A stretch of DNA of 64,000 bases from UBA4582 sp047629195 (GCA_047629195.1 JBLHWY010000010.1:3732-67731), one strand, 5' to 3'; shown: positions 9,146-19,481, numbered from the stretch's first letter. The notes: generated by a model from the letters alone, not told the origin. Made by a program: numbers and translations.

Positions 9146-9925
9146 ATGAAACGAATTCTGTTATACGCCAGCGCGGGCCTATTTGCCTTCCTGGGATTTA
9201 TCATTGTGTTCGCACCGGCGAGCCTCTTGTACACAACTGTGGCGACTGAGCTCAACAAAATAGTGCCTGAACTCCAACTTGTTTCTATGTCCAAAACAGT
9301 CTGGAGCGGTGGCGCCTTACTTCGCTATCGCAACTTTCCAGAATCAGAACTCACCTGGCACCTGGCCCCAACTCCACTAGTCACAGCGAATGTTTTCACC
9401 GACATCAGGTTAAAGGGCGATGGGCACGAACTACAAACTCATCTGCAGCTAAACAATGCTGCAACGCTACTCGATGCACTAGAAGGCACTATTGGAAGCA
9501 GTTTTATAAACCAGGAAAGTCAGAACTTGGGACTAACATTTACCGGTGAACTAGCCTTACAGAACATCAACCTTTCTGCGGACAGACGCTGGTTAACAAG
9601 CATTACCGGCAATCTCCACTGGACCGGAGGGAAAATTCACTACGAGCCAGCTTCTCCAGCCGGCGGATTTGGTAACACACCCGGGCAGATATTTGAACTT
9701 CCAGCGCTTGATGGTGCCTTAAGTCTAGATGGCAAGGTGCTTGTTCTTGAGATCATTTATCAAGGCATGAGTCTCGCTTTAGTTAGGTTAAAGCCGGATG
9801 GCTGGGCGGAAATCAGCGTAAAAGCAAGATTGTTCGACCTGGCAAATGTGCCTTGGCCAGCAGGTTCTAGCCTGGATGAAACTGTTCTCAAATTAGAAGA
9901 ACAATTATTCAGGGGAAGAAGTTGA
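9146..9925 (+). CDS. gspN: Type II secretion system protein N
   Basis: Inner-membrane component found in a subset of type II secretion systems. It has a single N-terminal membrane anchor (residues about 4-28, ILLYASAGLFAFLGFIIVFA with following ASLL) and a periplasmic beta-rich domain. The segment after the anchor (MSKTVWSGGALLRYR) followed by repeated short beta strands and a WTGG motif near the middle fits GspN. It sits directly before gspC and gspD, which is the usual place. Most of the protein is weakly conserved, so assignment rests on topology plus context. Confidence 0.85.
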   Translation: MKRILLYASAGLFAFLGFIIVFAPASLLYTTVATELNKIVPELQLVSMSKTVWSGGALLRYRNFPESELTWHLAPTPLVTANVFTDIRLKGDGHELQTHLQLNNAATLLDALEGTIGSSFINQESQNLGLTFTGELALQNINLSADRRWLTSITGNLHWTGGKIHYEPASPAGGFGNTPGQIFELPALDGALSLDGKVLVLEIIYQGMSLALVRLKPDGWAEISVKARLFDLANVPWPAGSSLDETVLKLEEQLFRGRS

Positions 9926-9985
9926 AAATTTCACCCACGACCCATTACCTGCTAAGGTAACTGCCTCAAAAATCAGGAGTTTTTC

Positions 9986-10963
9986 TTGGATTCACTCATT
10001 AACATGTTTCAACGACACAATCGCACACTCGCGACCATTGTGAGCGTTGTGATTGTCATTTTGATGAGTTTATCTGTCGCTAATACCGTATTGTTTTTCC
10101 TTGAAAGCACGAGCGGGCAAGGCGCGATCAATCTGGGAGCCTCAGAAGCAAACAAACGCAATAATAATCGCTCACAGCGAATCGATGCAGGGGTTGACTC
10201 AGGTAACAATATTGCCTCGTTGAACCTATTTGGGGAACAGGCAGTACAGGCAGCAACGGTCGCAGTTGATGCGCCAGAAACGAAACTCAACTTGGAGTTA
10301 CAGGGCGTATTCAATGCCGATGTTGCAGAAGATTCTACGGCTATCGTCGCTGAGCTTAACAAGAATGGAGAGCTATATCGGATTGGCGACCGCCTTCCAG
10401 GCAACGCAATTCTTGATTCAGTGTTCGCAGATCACATCCTCATCCGACGGGGGGCAAAGTTAGAGAAACTTCTGTTTTCTGATAGTAAAATTAGGCAGCA
10501 ATTCACGAGGACATCATCCAATAGCGCAACCGCTCAAAACCAACCATTGGCACAAAATAGCCCCACCACAAGGTTACAACAAATCAGGGAGAGAATTGCA
10601 GAGAAAAAACAATCTGCCCTATCAAACCCCCAGAACCAACCCCGATCAAAGATTCGGGAATATGTTTCAGCGTTACAGAAAAGAATATCTGCTGACCCTG
10701 CTGGATTACTCACCGAACTTGGCGTTAGCGCCGTTGAAAGTGGCTCAAATAAAGGTTACCGAATTGGCAACGAAGCATCACAGCAAGCCCTGGCACAAGC
10801 GGGCCTGCAGTCGGGCGATGTGGTTTTGTCTGTCAACGGACAACCGGTAGGAAACGTCATAAATGACCAAAATTTGATAAATCAGGCAATGAACTCACCC
10901 AGAGTCCGAGTAGAAGTTCAAAGAGACGAAAGACGATTTTTTGTGACTGTACCGACACAGTAA
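9986..10963 (+). CDS. gspC: Type II secretion system protein C
   Basis: Inner-membrane protein that links the assembly platform to the outer-membrane secretin. One membrane segment (residues about 13-36), then the HR domain (KLNLELQGVFNADVAEDSTAIVA and GDRLPGNAILDSVFADHILI), and a C-terminal PDZ domain (KGYRIG, QAGLQSGDVVLSVNGQPVGN). The TTG start at 9986 is chosen because a clear AGGAG (9975-9979) lies six bases upstream; an ATG at 10003 is the alternative. gspD follows after 41 bp. Confidence 0.93.
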   Translation: MDSLINMFQRHNRTLATIVSVVIVILMSLSVANTVLFFLESTSGQGAINLGASEANKRNNNRSQRIDAGVDSGNNIASLNLFGEQAVQAATVAVDAPETKLNLELQGVFNADVAEDSTAIVAELNKNGELYRIGDRLPGNAILDSVFADHILIRRGAKLEKLLFSDSKIRQQFTRTSSNSATAQNQPLAQNSPTTRLQQIRERIAEKKQSALSNPQNQPRSKIREYVSALQKRISADPAGLLTELGVSAVESGSNKGYRIGNEASQQALAQAGLQSGDVVLSVNGQPVGNVINDQNLINQAMNSPRVRVEVQRDERRFFVTVPTQ

Positions 10964-11004
10964 CCGTGTGTTCATAACAATATAAAAAAGGCTTCATTTT
11001 AGAT

Positions 11005-12924
11005 ATGCATTTAGTTTTTTTCTCCATCCTAGCTTCACTCAAAAAGTTCAAACGAGCAACATTGACTTGCCTGTTGGTTACTGCTTTTACTGGCTCAATA
11101 AACGCATATGCTGAATCTTATGCAGGTACTCTAAATCTAAAAAATGCCGATATTCGCGAAGTTGTGACACAGATATCAGCCATTACTGGTAAAAGTTTCA
11201 TCATTGACCCCAGGGTCAAAGGAAACGTGACAGTTGTTTCGAATACCAAAATGGATGCAGACACAACCTATGAGTTGTTTCTCAGCATATTGCGCGTGCA
11301 CGGCTATGCTGCGGTACCGTCTGGTAACGTCATACGAATCGTTCAACAGGTCCTCGCCAAGCAAAGTGGCAACCCAGATGATTTCAGCGCCAACATTTCA
11401 GGTGAAGAACTAGTCACTCAGGTGATTTCGGTCAGGAACACGGAATCGACTGAGCTAGTCAAAATTCTGCGTCCACTGATTCCGCAGTATGGTCATATTG
11501 CTGGCTTAAGCTCGCCTAACGCTCTGATCATCAGTGATCATGCCAGCAACATTGCACGTCTAGCAGAAATAGTGAACAGAATTGATGTTGCTGAAAGTTC
11601 GACAACAGAAGTTGTTCAGCTAAAGGAGTCCTGGGTTGAAGACATCGTTGCACTGTTAGAACAACTCGCACCAGAGCAAATAGGCAAAAGCGCCAAAGGT
11701 CCAAATAAAGTGACGCTAGTTGCCAGCGAGCGAACTAATTCTATTGTCATAAGGGGTGATCCCAGCAGCATCCGAAAAGTTGTCGCCCTCATCGAACAAT
11801 TAGATATACCCGCAAACAGAGCAGGAACTATTCAGGTTATCAGGCTAGCACATTCCGATGCAGCTGAACTCGCCACTATTCTGAAGGAACTGGTGGCGCA
11901 GAACAGCAAGGGCGACAAGACTGGTCAAGACATAGAGACCAGCATTCAAGCAGATGAGGGGCTTAATGCTTTGGTTATTAAGGCTGACCCTACGGCTATG
12001 GCAGAGTTAAGAGAAATCATTGCTAAACTCGACGTCAGAAGATTGCAGGTATTGATTGAGGCCGTGATTGTTGAGGTCACAACAGACTTTACACGTGCCC
12101 TTGGTTCAGAGGTTGCGGTATTTGATGGCGATTCAAAGGTGCCACTTCTTTCAACAGCGAGAAGTAGCGGTACCCTTGGAGGAATTTTGACCGCTATTGC
12201 AAGTGGTGCACCACCAGTACCTAATATTACTTCAAATGTTTTAGCAGCCGGGTCATTTGATGAGACTGGTTCAGGTTCAGGTTTTGCATTACTCATCAGC
12301 GCACTGGCGTCAAACGATGATGTTAACCTACTCTCAACGCCAAGCATTACCACCATGGACAACGAAGAAGCGAAGATCGTTGTCGGACAGAATGTGCCCT
12401 TTCGGACTGGTTCCACAAATGCGGGCAATAATGGCTTAAATAACCCATTTACGACTATTCAACGACAAGATGTCGGTCTCACACTACAGGTCACACCCCA
12501 CATTCATGACGGCAGCTTGATCCGGCTGGAAATCTCTCAGGAAGTTTCCGAAGTTTTACCTTCAAGTATCGGTGCAGAAGCTGCGGCTGACTTAATAACT
12601 TCAAAGAGCACCATTGAAACCACTGTGCTCGCGGACAACAATGAAATTATCATCCTTGGTGGTCTGATCCGAAACAAAATAACATCCAACGAATCCAAGG
12701 TGCCTATTTTAGGCAACATCCCTATTCTTGGCCACTTGTTCAAGAGCTCAAGTAAGAAAAATGAAAAGCAGAACCTGATGATATTTTTACGGCCCACCGT
12801 ACTCGACAGTATTGAAAAAGTAAAAGAAGTCACCGAGAGAAAATATTCTGGTGTCTGGGAAGTTGAAATTGAGGGCACCGAACCTCGAGGAACTCTCTCA
12901 GATCTCTTCGATGGCAAACGCTAA
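11005..12924 (+). CDS. gspD: Type II secretion system secretin D
   Basis: Forms the outer-membrane channel of the type II secretion system. The N-terminal signal peptide ends near SINAYA. The N0 domain (LNLKNADIREVVTQISAITG) is followed by N1-N3 repeats (VIRLAHSDAAELATILKELV, LDVRRLQVLIEAVIVEV) and the C-terminal secretin domain with VNLLSTPSITTMDNEEAKIV, VGQNVPFRTG, LTLQVTPHI and LGGLIRNK. Length 639 is normal. No gspE, F, G-K, L or M genes lie in the window, so the remaining machinery must be encoded elsewhere. Confidence 0.97.
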   Translation: MHLVFFSILASLKKFKRATLTCLLVTAFTGSINAYAESYAGTLNLKNADIREVVTQISAITGKSFIIDPRVKGNVTVVSNTKMDADTTYELFLSILRVHGYAAVPSGNVIRIVQQVLAKQSGNPDDFSANISGEELVTQVISVRNTESTELVKILRPLIPQYGHIAGLSSPNALIISDHASNIARLAEIVNRIDVAESSTTEVVQLKESWVEDIVALLEQLAPEQIGKSAKGPNKVTLVASERTNSIVIRGDPSSIRKVVALIEQLDIPANRAGTIQVIRLAHSDAAELATILKELVAQNSKGDKTGQDIETSIQADEGLNALVIKADPTAMAELREIIAKLDVRRLQVLIEAVIVEVTTDFTRALGSEVAVFDGDSKVPLLSTARSSGTLGGILTAIASGAPPVPNITSNVLAAGSFDETGSGSGFALLISALASNDDVNLLSTPSITTMDNEEAKIVVGQNVPFRTGSTNAGNNGLNNPFTTIQRQDVGLTLQVTPHIHDGSLIRLEISQEVSEVLPSSIGAEAAADLITSKSTIETTVLADNNEIIILGGLIRNKITSNESKVPILGNIPILGHLFKSSSKKNEKQNLMIFLRPTVLDSIEKVKEVTERKYSGVWEVEIEGTEPRGTLSDLFDGKR

Positions 12925-15439
12925 TACAACCTCGCTCAAAAAGACCTCAATCGTTAATCGAGTGAGGTCTTTTCAGTTTCACATTACAAAAAATTTACTT
13001 TTTTCCTGGATCCAACCCACAGTTTTGGGTTGCGATAAAGAATTCCTGAATATCGAATCTGATGACAGAGTCTGTTACGTCATGTCATTTCGCTCTATCG
13101 CCGACCTAATGGTTGTTGATCAAGCTTGCGTCGATAATGACTTACCTCGTCCGATTGAGCCTATCCAAGACTGCGATGAATCGCGTGCTTTCTTTTTCCT
13201 GGGTCACCCTGATGGTACCTGGGGACGAAAGTCACAACGCCAACAATCAGCCCGAATGGCACGACTGTTCGATCATGAAAGTGTTCAATCAGGTTCATCC
13301 GACATAGAACTCTCCGTGACAAAAAAGGGCCCGTTAAAAGTAGTGCCCGTGTCGCTATTCTGGGGGCATCAACCAAACCGTGAAAACTCAATTTCAGACC
13401 TACTCTTATCTGACAATTGGACGGTAACGAGTCGTTTTAAAAAGTTACTCTCAATGGTCATTCATCCCGGGCATATACTCGTCCAATTTGGCGAACCCGT
13501 CATCATTAGCGAAATCACAGAGAATGAACACGTAAGAGAAAGGCAAATACGAAAGTTGTTACGTCTACTTCGCGTCCATTTCAATCACCAGAAGTTGGCA
13601 ATCCTGGGCCCTGACCTTTCCCACAGACGCACGCTAATTAAAGCGATTATGGTTGACCCGAGAGTCGAGACTGCAATCAAAGCAGTTTCAAGCGAATCAG
13701 GCAGACCCGTTGCAGACATCGAAAAACAAGCGCTTGCCAACGCTAACGAAATTGTTTCACACCAATCATACCGAGTAATACGCTCATTCCATCTTCTACT
13801 GACGTGGTTGTGGAATAAACTATATAACGGCATAGACCTACACAATATCAACAGAGTAAAAGCGTTAGCTAGAACCCATGAAATAGTTTATGTACCCTGC
13901 CACCGAAGCCACATTGACTACCTGTTACTATCCTACGTCTTGTATCACAACGGTTTGACTCCACCTCATATCGCCGCCGGTAAAAACTTGAACCTCCCCA
14001 TCGTGGGTCCCCTGCTACGACGAGCAGGCGCATTTTTTATGAGGCGGTCATTTAAGGGAGATCCTCTATACAAAGCTGTATTCGATGAATATCTGCACCA
14101 AATGTTTGTTCGTGGTTATTCAGTTGAATATTTTATCGAAGGAGGTCGAAGCAGAACAGGACGCATGCTTACACCAAAAATTGGCATGTTGAGCATGACC
14201 GTCAATAGCTATCTGCGGGACTCAAGCAAACCGATTTGTTTTATGCCCGTTTACTTCGGCTATGAACGAATACTTGAAGGCAGCACATATCGTGGTGAAC
14301 TCGAGGGAAAGAGTAAGGAGAAAGAGTCAATATGGGATATAGCTGGCGTTCTTAGCACGTTGAAACACGACTTTGGTAAAGTTGGAGTGAATTTTGGCGA
14401 ACCAGTTTATCTTGAAAGCTTTCTGGATAATGCACTGCCAAATTGGAAAGGCAACCCAGATGTGCCCCCATCGTTGGTGACCAGCGCCTGTGTTGATTTG
14501 GGCAACAAAATTGCAACTAACCTTAACTCGGCAACATCCATTAATGCGGTGAACCTAGTCGCGACAGTTTTACTCACCACGCCTCGCCAGTCAATGACGG
14601 ATGATAGACTGCAGCGAATGGTTGAAGATTTACTTAGCATTGCGTCTGGTTTGAATACGGAAGGGGAATACTCAATTGTGGACCTTGATGCAATTAGCAT
14701 CATCAGACAAGCTGAAAGTATCGCTGACATAAATCGCACGACCCAAAGCTTTGGCGATATACTCTCTGCGGATGCGCCTTCAGCGATACTGTTAACTTAC
14801 TATCGAAACAACACGATACACGTCTACGCACTGCCCGCTTTCATTGCCCGATGGATAAAAAAATCCGGCGACATTACTACTGACGATCTGATTACAGCCT
14901 GCAAAGGACTCTATCCATATTTAAAGTCAGAATTTTTCTTACCCTACACTCTGGATAAGCTTGAACCTACGATCGAAAAAATAGTTGATATATTCTCTTC
15001 ACTCGGCCTTATTGCAGACAGGCAAGACGAATCAGACCGCCTTATATCCGCGCCACCTCCGACAACTGATGGCTATGCTAGTTTGACATCGCTGGCCGAG
15101 ATAATTGAACCTACGCTCGAAAGATATTACATCTTGGCAACGTTACTAGAGCAGCACGGTGAGCAATCGGTAACTGACCTACAGACACGGGCTTCGGCCA
15201 TAGGACATCAGTTGTCAGCATTCTATGGGATCAATTCACCGGAATTTTTCGACAAATCTCTATTCGCTACTTTTATTACTAGTATGAAAACGGAAGGTGC
15301 TATCACCATTACCGATGATTTGGTCTCTACAGCGAACGGCTTAGAAAACATTAAATCTTTGACTGGACTCACGCTAGATAGTGACTTGCGGTACGAAGTA
15401 ATTCATTTGGCCGCGAAAAGTCTACCCGCCTCAAACTAG
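12911..15439 (+). CDS. plsB: Glycerol-3-phosphate 1-O-acyltransferase
   Basis: Membrane-associated first step of phospholipid synthesis: acylates sn-glycerol-3-phosphate with acyl-ACP or acyl-CoA. All acyltransferase blocks are visible: VPCHRSHIDYLLL (H-x4-D catalytic motif), GAFFMRRSF, FIEGGRSRTGR and PVYFGYE. I prefer the ATG at 12911 (843 residues), which overlaps the gspD stop by 14 bp and has cgagga upstream; an in-frame GTG at 12851 would add 20 residues inside gspD. Linkage of plsB to gspD is positional only and need not mean shared function. Confidence 0.95.
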   Translation: MANANTTSLKKTSIVNRVRSFQFHITKNLLFSWIQPTVLGCDKEFLNIESDDRVCYVMSFRSIADLMVVDQACVDNDLPRPIEPIQDCDESRAFFFLGHPDGTWGRKSQRQQSARMARLFDHESVQSGSSDIELSVTKKGPLKVVPVSLFWGHQPNRENSISDLLLSDNWTVTSRFKKLLSMVIHPGHILVQFGEPVIISEITENEHVRERQIRKLLRLLRVHFNHQKLAILGPDLSHRRTLIKAIMVDPRVETAIKAVSSESGRPVADIEKQALANANEIVSHQSYRVIRSFHLLLTWLWNKLYNGIDLHNINRVKALARTHEIVYVPCHRSHIDYLLLSYVLYHNGLTPPHIAAGKNLNLPIVGPLLRRAGAFFMRRSFKGDPLYKAVFDEYLHQMFVRGYSVEYFIEGGRSRTGRMLTPKIGMLSMTVNSYLRDSSKPICFMPVYFGYERILEGSTYRGELEGKSKEKESIWDIAGVLSTLKHDFGKVGVNFGEPVYLESFLDNALPNWKGNPDVPPSLVTSACVDLGNKIATNLNSATSINAVNLVATVLLTTPRQSMTDDRLQRMVEDLLSIASGLNTEGEYSIVDLDAISIIRQAESIADINRTTQSFGDILSADAPSAILLTYYRNNTIHVYALPAFIARWIKKSGDITTDDLITACKGLYPYLKSEFFLPYTLDKLEPTIEKIVDIFSSLGLIADRQDESDRLISAPPPTTDGYASLTSLAEIIEPTLERYYILATLLEQHGEQSVTDLQTRASAIGHQLSAFYGINSPEFFDKSLFATFITSMKTEGAITITDDLVSTANGLENIKSLTGLTLDSDLRYEVIHLAAKSLPASN

Positions 15440-15492
15440 ACCTCTTACTTTTGAGCAAGAGACTTGTTACTAAAAAACGGCCTGAAAAAGAC

Positions 15493-16149
15493 TTATTGTA
15501 AATAGATGTCGAACCGACTCGATTTAGCTTTCTGTTGAAAACTCGGCACAAAGCCATCGATATCTCCGCCCCGCAGTGGCCGCTTGATCACAACTCTCTT
15601 TGTTTTAGTCGCAAGAGCCTGTTCAAGCAACGCTTCGACCCGCCCGGTGTTGCCGACAAATTTTTGGAGTATTTGCATGTTGCCTTTTACCTCCGCTGAT
15701 TTAGAGCGAGGCGGAAACATTGGATCAATGTAAATAACATCGAATTGTGGACTTTGATCCATGCTAGCCGTCTGCTGCAAATATTCCATTGCGTTCATTT
15801 GATGTAACTGCATACGACGGGCAGTGCGACTCAACCCAGGGTCTGTGGAGGCGTTTTCGATCGCTTGCCCAAGCATCATCGACAGGACTTGTGATTGCTC
15901 TATAAGCGTTACCTGGCAGCCATATGCGGCCATAAGAAAGGCATCGACACCAAGCCCGGCCGTACAATCCAACACCCGAAGATTTTCGCGTGCACCAATT
16001 GCTTTCAACAACAGCTCACTCTTTCCGGTCTGGGCTGCTCGTCGCTGAAGGCCCGACGATGAAAAATCAATACGCAGTGGACGTTGATTGCTCATTCGAT
16101 CCTTCAGGAAATAGCCATTTTCATCCTGGGAGAAACAATATCGAGGCAT
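15493..16149 (-). CDS. rsmJ: 16S rRNA (guanine1516-N2)-methyltransferase, short form
   Basis: S-adenosylmethionine-dependent methyltransferase for G1516 of 16S rRNA. Motif I is LDCTAGLGVDAFLMAAYGCQ, the acidic loop VTLIEQ follows, and the catalytic region DVIYIDPMFPPRSKSAEVKG matches the RsmJ DPMFP signature; the end reads RFDIYLQ. At 218 residues it is about 30 shorter than E. coli RsmJ at the N-terminus, and an in-frame TGA lies close upstream of the ATG, so the short form is genuine. Third gene of a probable tsaB-unknown-rsmJ transcript. Confidence 0.93.
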   Translation of the reverse strand: MPRYCFSQDENGYFLKDRMSNQRPLRIDFSSSGLQRRAAQTGKSELLLKAIGARENLRVLDCTAGLGVDAFLMAAYGCQVTLIEQSQVLSMMLGQAIENASTDPGLSRTARRMQLHQMNAMEYLQQTASMDQSPQFDVIYIDPMFPPRSKSAEVKGNMQILQKFVGNTGRVEALLEQALATKTKRVVIKRPLRGGDIDGFVPSFQQKAKSSRFDIYLQ

Positions 16150-16167
16150 GGGGAATATTCAGTGTAA

Positions 16168-16569
16168 TCAGGCGTAGATGTCAACGCCGATCAGCTCTCC
16201 CTCAGAGGCAACAGAAGAAATTGTCTCGGTAATCACATAAAAGGCAATCGCGCGTTCGTTTTCACTCGCTTGATGACTTGCCTGCTGACGTTGAGAAGGT
16301 TGATCAGCAGCTTGCACATGCACCGGGTATTCAACGCTTTGGTGCTGTGAATCTAGCTTACTTCGCGTGGCTGGAATTCGATCAACGGGTTGCAGTTGCT
16401 GTTCAGAACCTTGTTCAGCGCTACTTTGAAAACTTGCAGGAAGACTATCCGTACTCTTTGGAGAGGTGACTTTATCTGCTGGCCCACGATTGTGCGCAAC
16501 CTGCCCGGCAGCCCGACTGCTAGCAGTCCCTGTATTTGAAATTTTGTGATGAATTGATCCTATATTCAC
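16168..16569 (-). CDS. Small Gln/Ser-rich protein with conserved-looking C-terminal tail
   Basis: 133 residues. The N-terminal two thirds are low-complexity, rich in Ser, Gln and Ala, and probably disordered; the last 30 residues form an ordered-looking helix plus tail ending ELIGVDIYA. I recall small proteins with similar G-V-D-x-Y-A ends near tsaB and rsmJ in Pseudomonas, but no function is known to me. There is no signal peptide or membrane segment. The gene ends 18 bp before rsmJ, suggesting cotranscription. Confidence 0.7.
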   Translation of the reverse strand: MNIGSIHHKISNTGTASSRAAGQVAHNRGPADKVTSPKSTDSLPASFQSSAEQGSEQQLQPVDRIPATRSKLDSQHQSVEYPVHVQAADQPSQRQQASHQASENERAIAFYVITETISSVASEGELIGVDIYA

Positions 16570-16732
16570 CGAGAGACGTCCCTAATCAATTGCTAGGCGA
16601 ATCAATTCACCCATTTTTAGCGCTAGACTAGCTGCCTCCAAATGCAGCCAGCATTAGTATACACCGCCTATCCTAGCAGCCACTCTTGAGTATAGACAAT
16701 AGTTGGCTTTCTGCGAGCAGCAGATTACATAA

Positions 16733-17449
16733 TCAGGTCTTCGGTTTAGGTGGAGTCGCGACCTGCTCGCGCAAATATTCCGGAATGGCCTGCTCTGCTT
16801 TAACTGCAGCTCCTTTCCTAAATCCTTCAGCACCCAAAAATAGCAGATCCTCCGCCTCGGGGAATGCTTCCAGCGTAATATCTGAAACTTCTGCATGCGA
16901 TGACGCGTTAATATCGTCGGCGAACTGCCAACCGCTACCAACGCCAACCCAAGGCGCTTGCGGTAACAGAGGAACATCACTCGCCAAATGTACAGCTTCT
17001 TTTCCAACTAACTGTGCGACGCCTTCACGAATCTCATAGGCACCGTAGAACAACTCTTGCTGCCTCGCAATCTGGGCTACCACTACATGGCTCGCCTCGG
17101 CCTGGGCACTCCCCGAACTCCTTTGATGCAAGCTCCTACGATGCCGACCCTGCGCTATACACGCCAGCGTAGAGACCCCAACTACAGGTATATCCAGCCC
17201 AAAGGCGAGCCCCTGTACGACACCTACAGTAATTCTTAGGCCTGTGAACGAACCTGGCCCTCTGCCAAACACTAATAAATCAAGATCAGTTTTCTGGAGT
17301 TCAGCATCAGCCAACAATGCAACAATGCGAGGCAGCAACTCAAGGCTGTGTGTCCTGTTTATGTGCTCAAACCTTACAAGCTCTTCACCCCGGAATCTTA
17401 ATCCGAGCACACAGGCAGTCGTCGAAGTATCAATGGCAAGAATGTTCAT
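16733..17449 (-). CDS. tsaB: tRNA threonylcarbamoyladenosine synthesis protein TsaB
   Basis: Non-catalytic partner of TsaD and TsaE in forming t6A37 on ANN-decoding tRNAs. It opens with the ASKHA-type MNILAIDTSTTACVLGL and carries HSLELLPRIVALL and the GPGSFTGLRITVGVVQGLA block. 238 residues, normal for the family. It lies 73 bp downstream of the YoaA/DinG helicase gene, the same neighbour as in E. coli. A 163-bp spacer follows before the next small gene. Confidence 0.96.
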   Translation of the reverse strand: MNILAIDTSTTACVLGLRFRGEELVRFEHINRTHSLELLPRIVALLADAELQKTDLDLLVFGRGPGSFTGLRITVGVVQGLAFGLDIPVVGVSTLACIAQGRHRRSLHQRSSGSAQAEASHVVVAQIARQQELFYGAYEIREGVAQLVGKEAVHLASDVPLLPQAPWVGVGSGWQFADDINASSHAEVSDITLEAFPEAEDLLFLGAEGFRKGAAVKAEQAIPEYLREQVATPPKPKT

Positions 17450-17522
17450 TTAGAGGATCGCTTTATTCTGTTGTTTTATTTTACTCGATTTCTACTAGAA
17501 ACGAGACCAAAGTGAAGTGCGT

Positions 17523-19481
17523 TCAGTCTAGTGATGCTAGGTAATCTATCGCTTGAGTTTGAGAATCCAGCCACGGCATCTCCGGTAAACTACGAAGAAA
17601 CTTTCCACCATAATTTTTAGTCAGAATTCTATTATCGCCAAGGACAAAAAGACCACGATCGCTTTCCTGTCGAATCAATCGACCAAAGCCCTGCTTAAGC
17701 GAAATAGCTGCTTCTGGTATAGAAATTGACTGAAACCCATTTTCGCCTTTTGCCGCCGCTAACCGAAGCTGTGCAGCATGCAGAGGGTCCTCTGGGCTAG
17801 TAAAAGGTAATTTATCAATGATTACACACCTCAAGTCCGCACCTTTGACATCGATGCCCTCCCAAAAACTCTGGGTTGCTAATAACACACAGCGCGGAAT
17901 TGTTTTGAATTTGTCCAACAACTGCTGTCGCGACATTGTTCCCTGCACGAGATAACTGACACCACCACTTTCCGCTATGACTTGGTGAGCAGTATGGAGT
18001 GCCCGGTAACTCGTAAACAGAATAAAGCTCCTACCGCGATTAGCTTTAATTATCGGCAGACAATATTTAATCAAAGCCTCCGTATGATTGCGTGCACCCG
18101 GTATCGGTAAGCCAGCGGGAACTATTCCTCGGACCTGTTCATTAAAATCAAATGGGCTATCAAACCGATACTCAATCACGCCTTTTAGCCCAAGGATCGA
18201 TCGAACGTGATCAAACTTATCCGCGACGGTTAAGGTGGCTGAAGTAAAAATCCAGCTTTTTTGCTCAGCAAAGAAATGTGGTGCCAACGAATCTGCAATA
18301 GAAACGGGCGATAACCTTAGTACAAAAGACTTTTCCTGACGCTCTATCCAATGTGCATATTCACTTTCAATTTCAATCGGCTCCGTCAGCACCGCAAACT
18401 TATCCATCAGCCTCAAACAACGATTGAAGCATTGTTGAAAGACTTTACTCCTGATCGCACTCGCCTCTAACAACTCAGACAAAGTAGATAAGGTAAGATC
18501 CAACTCATCTATTGAATCCCGAACTTGTGTCAACATTAGCAGATCCTTAATGTTGTTTTGTTCACTCGCATTAAAGACCCGCAGAAGCTGAGCAACAGAT
18601 ACTTCGAGTTCTTGAGCTGCGCTATGTAAAGCGGGGTTATCATTACCGAGCACATGAAGCTCGCGAACAACATCTCTCGATAGCTCCTTTAGTTGACCGC
18701 TAGTAACGGTTTCCCCAAAAAAGTGACGGGCAACTGCAGAGATCTGATGTGCTTCGTCTATCACGATAACTTCGACTTCAGGTAGTAACCGCGCAATAGA
18801 TTCTTCTTTCATGGCCAAGTCTGCCAGCAATAAATGGTGATTCACCACAACTAATTCTGCACCAGCGGCCTTATCCCTAGCCCGATAGAGAGGGCATACA
18901 CCTACGCTAGGGCATTCGCCCCCCAGGCAATTATCTGTTGTACTGGTAATCAATCCACTAACGGGCCCTGAATCTTCATCGCTAAGCTCATTAAGATCTC
19001 CGGTACGACTCATCTGGGACCATTGCCGAACCTTCACCAGCCGAGAAAGTAGATTAGCACTAGACTTACCCGTCATTACCTTAATATTTTTCTCTAATCG
19101 TTCCGGGCACAAATAATTATTGCGGCCTTTCAACAGGCTCACCCTCTTTGCCAGCCCCAGCAGCTTCAGCACAGTTGGTAGGTCCTGGTAGAAAAGCTGA
19201 TCTTGAAGAGTCTTAGTCCCTGTAGAAATTATCGCTTTTTTACCCTGCAGCAAAATTGGTACAAGATACGCGAACGTTTTGCCGGTACCTGTCCCTGCTT
19301 CTATAAGCACATTTGTTTGGCCGGTTATCGCTTTTGCGACCGCATTAGCCATATCTATTTGCTGCGTCCGTTCGACAAAATCGGGGACATCGCGACTCAG
19401 CAATCCATCGTTGGCAAAAACGCCAGTGACGGTCTTCAAGTGATCCTCGTCATTAAGAATTGCTGGAGTGATGTTTGCCAC
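17523..19481 (-). CDS. yoaA: ATP-dependent iron-sulfur DNA helicase, YoaA/DinG family
   Basis: Superfamily 2 XPD-like 5'-3' helicase. Walker A is EAGTGTGKTFAYLVP; cysteines of the FeS domain are in NYLCPERL and CLGGECPSVGVCPLYRARD; the Walker B box is VIVIDEAHQISAVA; C-terminal motifs include SATL, QSFWEGIDVKGADLRCVIIDKLPF and QGFGRLIRQ. I place the start at the GTG at 19481 (653 residues), ten bases after AGGGAA, because the residues from an upstream ATG at 19580 look unlike the family. Position next to tsaB favours YoaA over DinG. Confidence 0.93.
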   Translation of the reverse strand: MANITPAILNDEDHLKTVTGVFANDGLLSRDVPDFVERTQQIDMANAVAKAITGQTNVLIEAGTGTGKTFAYLVPILLQGKKAIISTGTKTLQDQLFYQDLPTVLKLLGLAKRVSLLKGRNNYLCPERLEKNIKVMTGKSSANLLSRLVKVRQWSQMSRTGDLNELSDEDSGPVSGLITSTTDNCLGGECPSVGVCPLYRARDKAAGAELVVVNHHLLLADLAMKEESIARLLPEVEVIVIDEAHQISAVARHFFGETVTSGQLKELSRDVVRELHVLGNDNPALHSAAQELEVSVAQLLRVFNASEQNNIKDLLMLTQVRDSIDELDLTLSTLSELLEASAIRSKVFQQCFNRCLRLMDKFAVLTEPIEIESEYAHWIERQEKSFVLRLSPVSIADSLAPHFFAEQKSWIFTSATLTVADKFDHVRSILGLKGVIEYRFDSPFDFNEQVRGIVPAGLPIPGARNHTEALIKYCLPIIKANRGRSFILFTSYRALHTAHQVIAESGGVSYLVQGTMSRQQLLDKFKTIPRCVLLATQSFWEGIDVKGADLRCVIIDKLPFTSPEDPLHAAQLRLAAAKGENGFQSISIPEAAISLKQGFGRLIRQESDRGLFVLGDNRILTKNYGGKFLRSLPEMPWLDSQTQAIDYLASLD

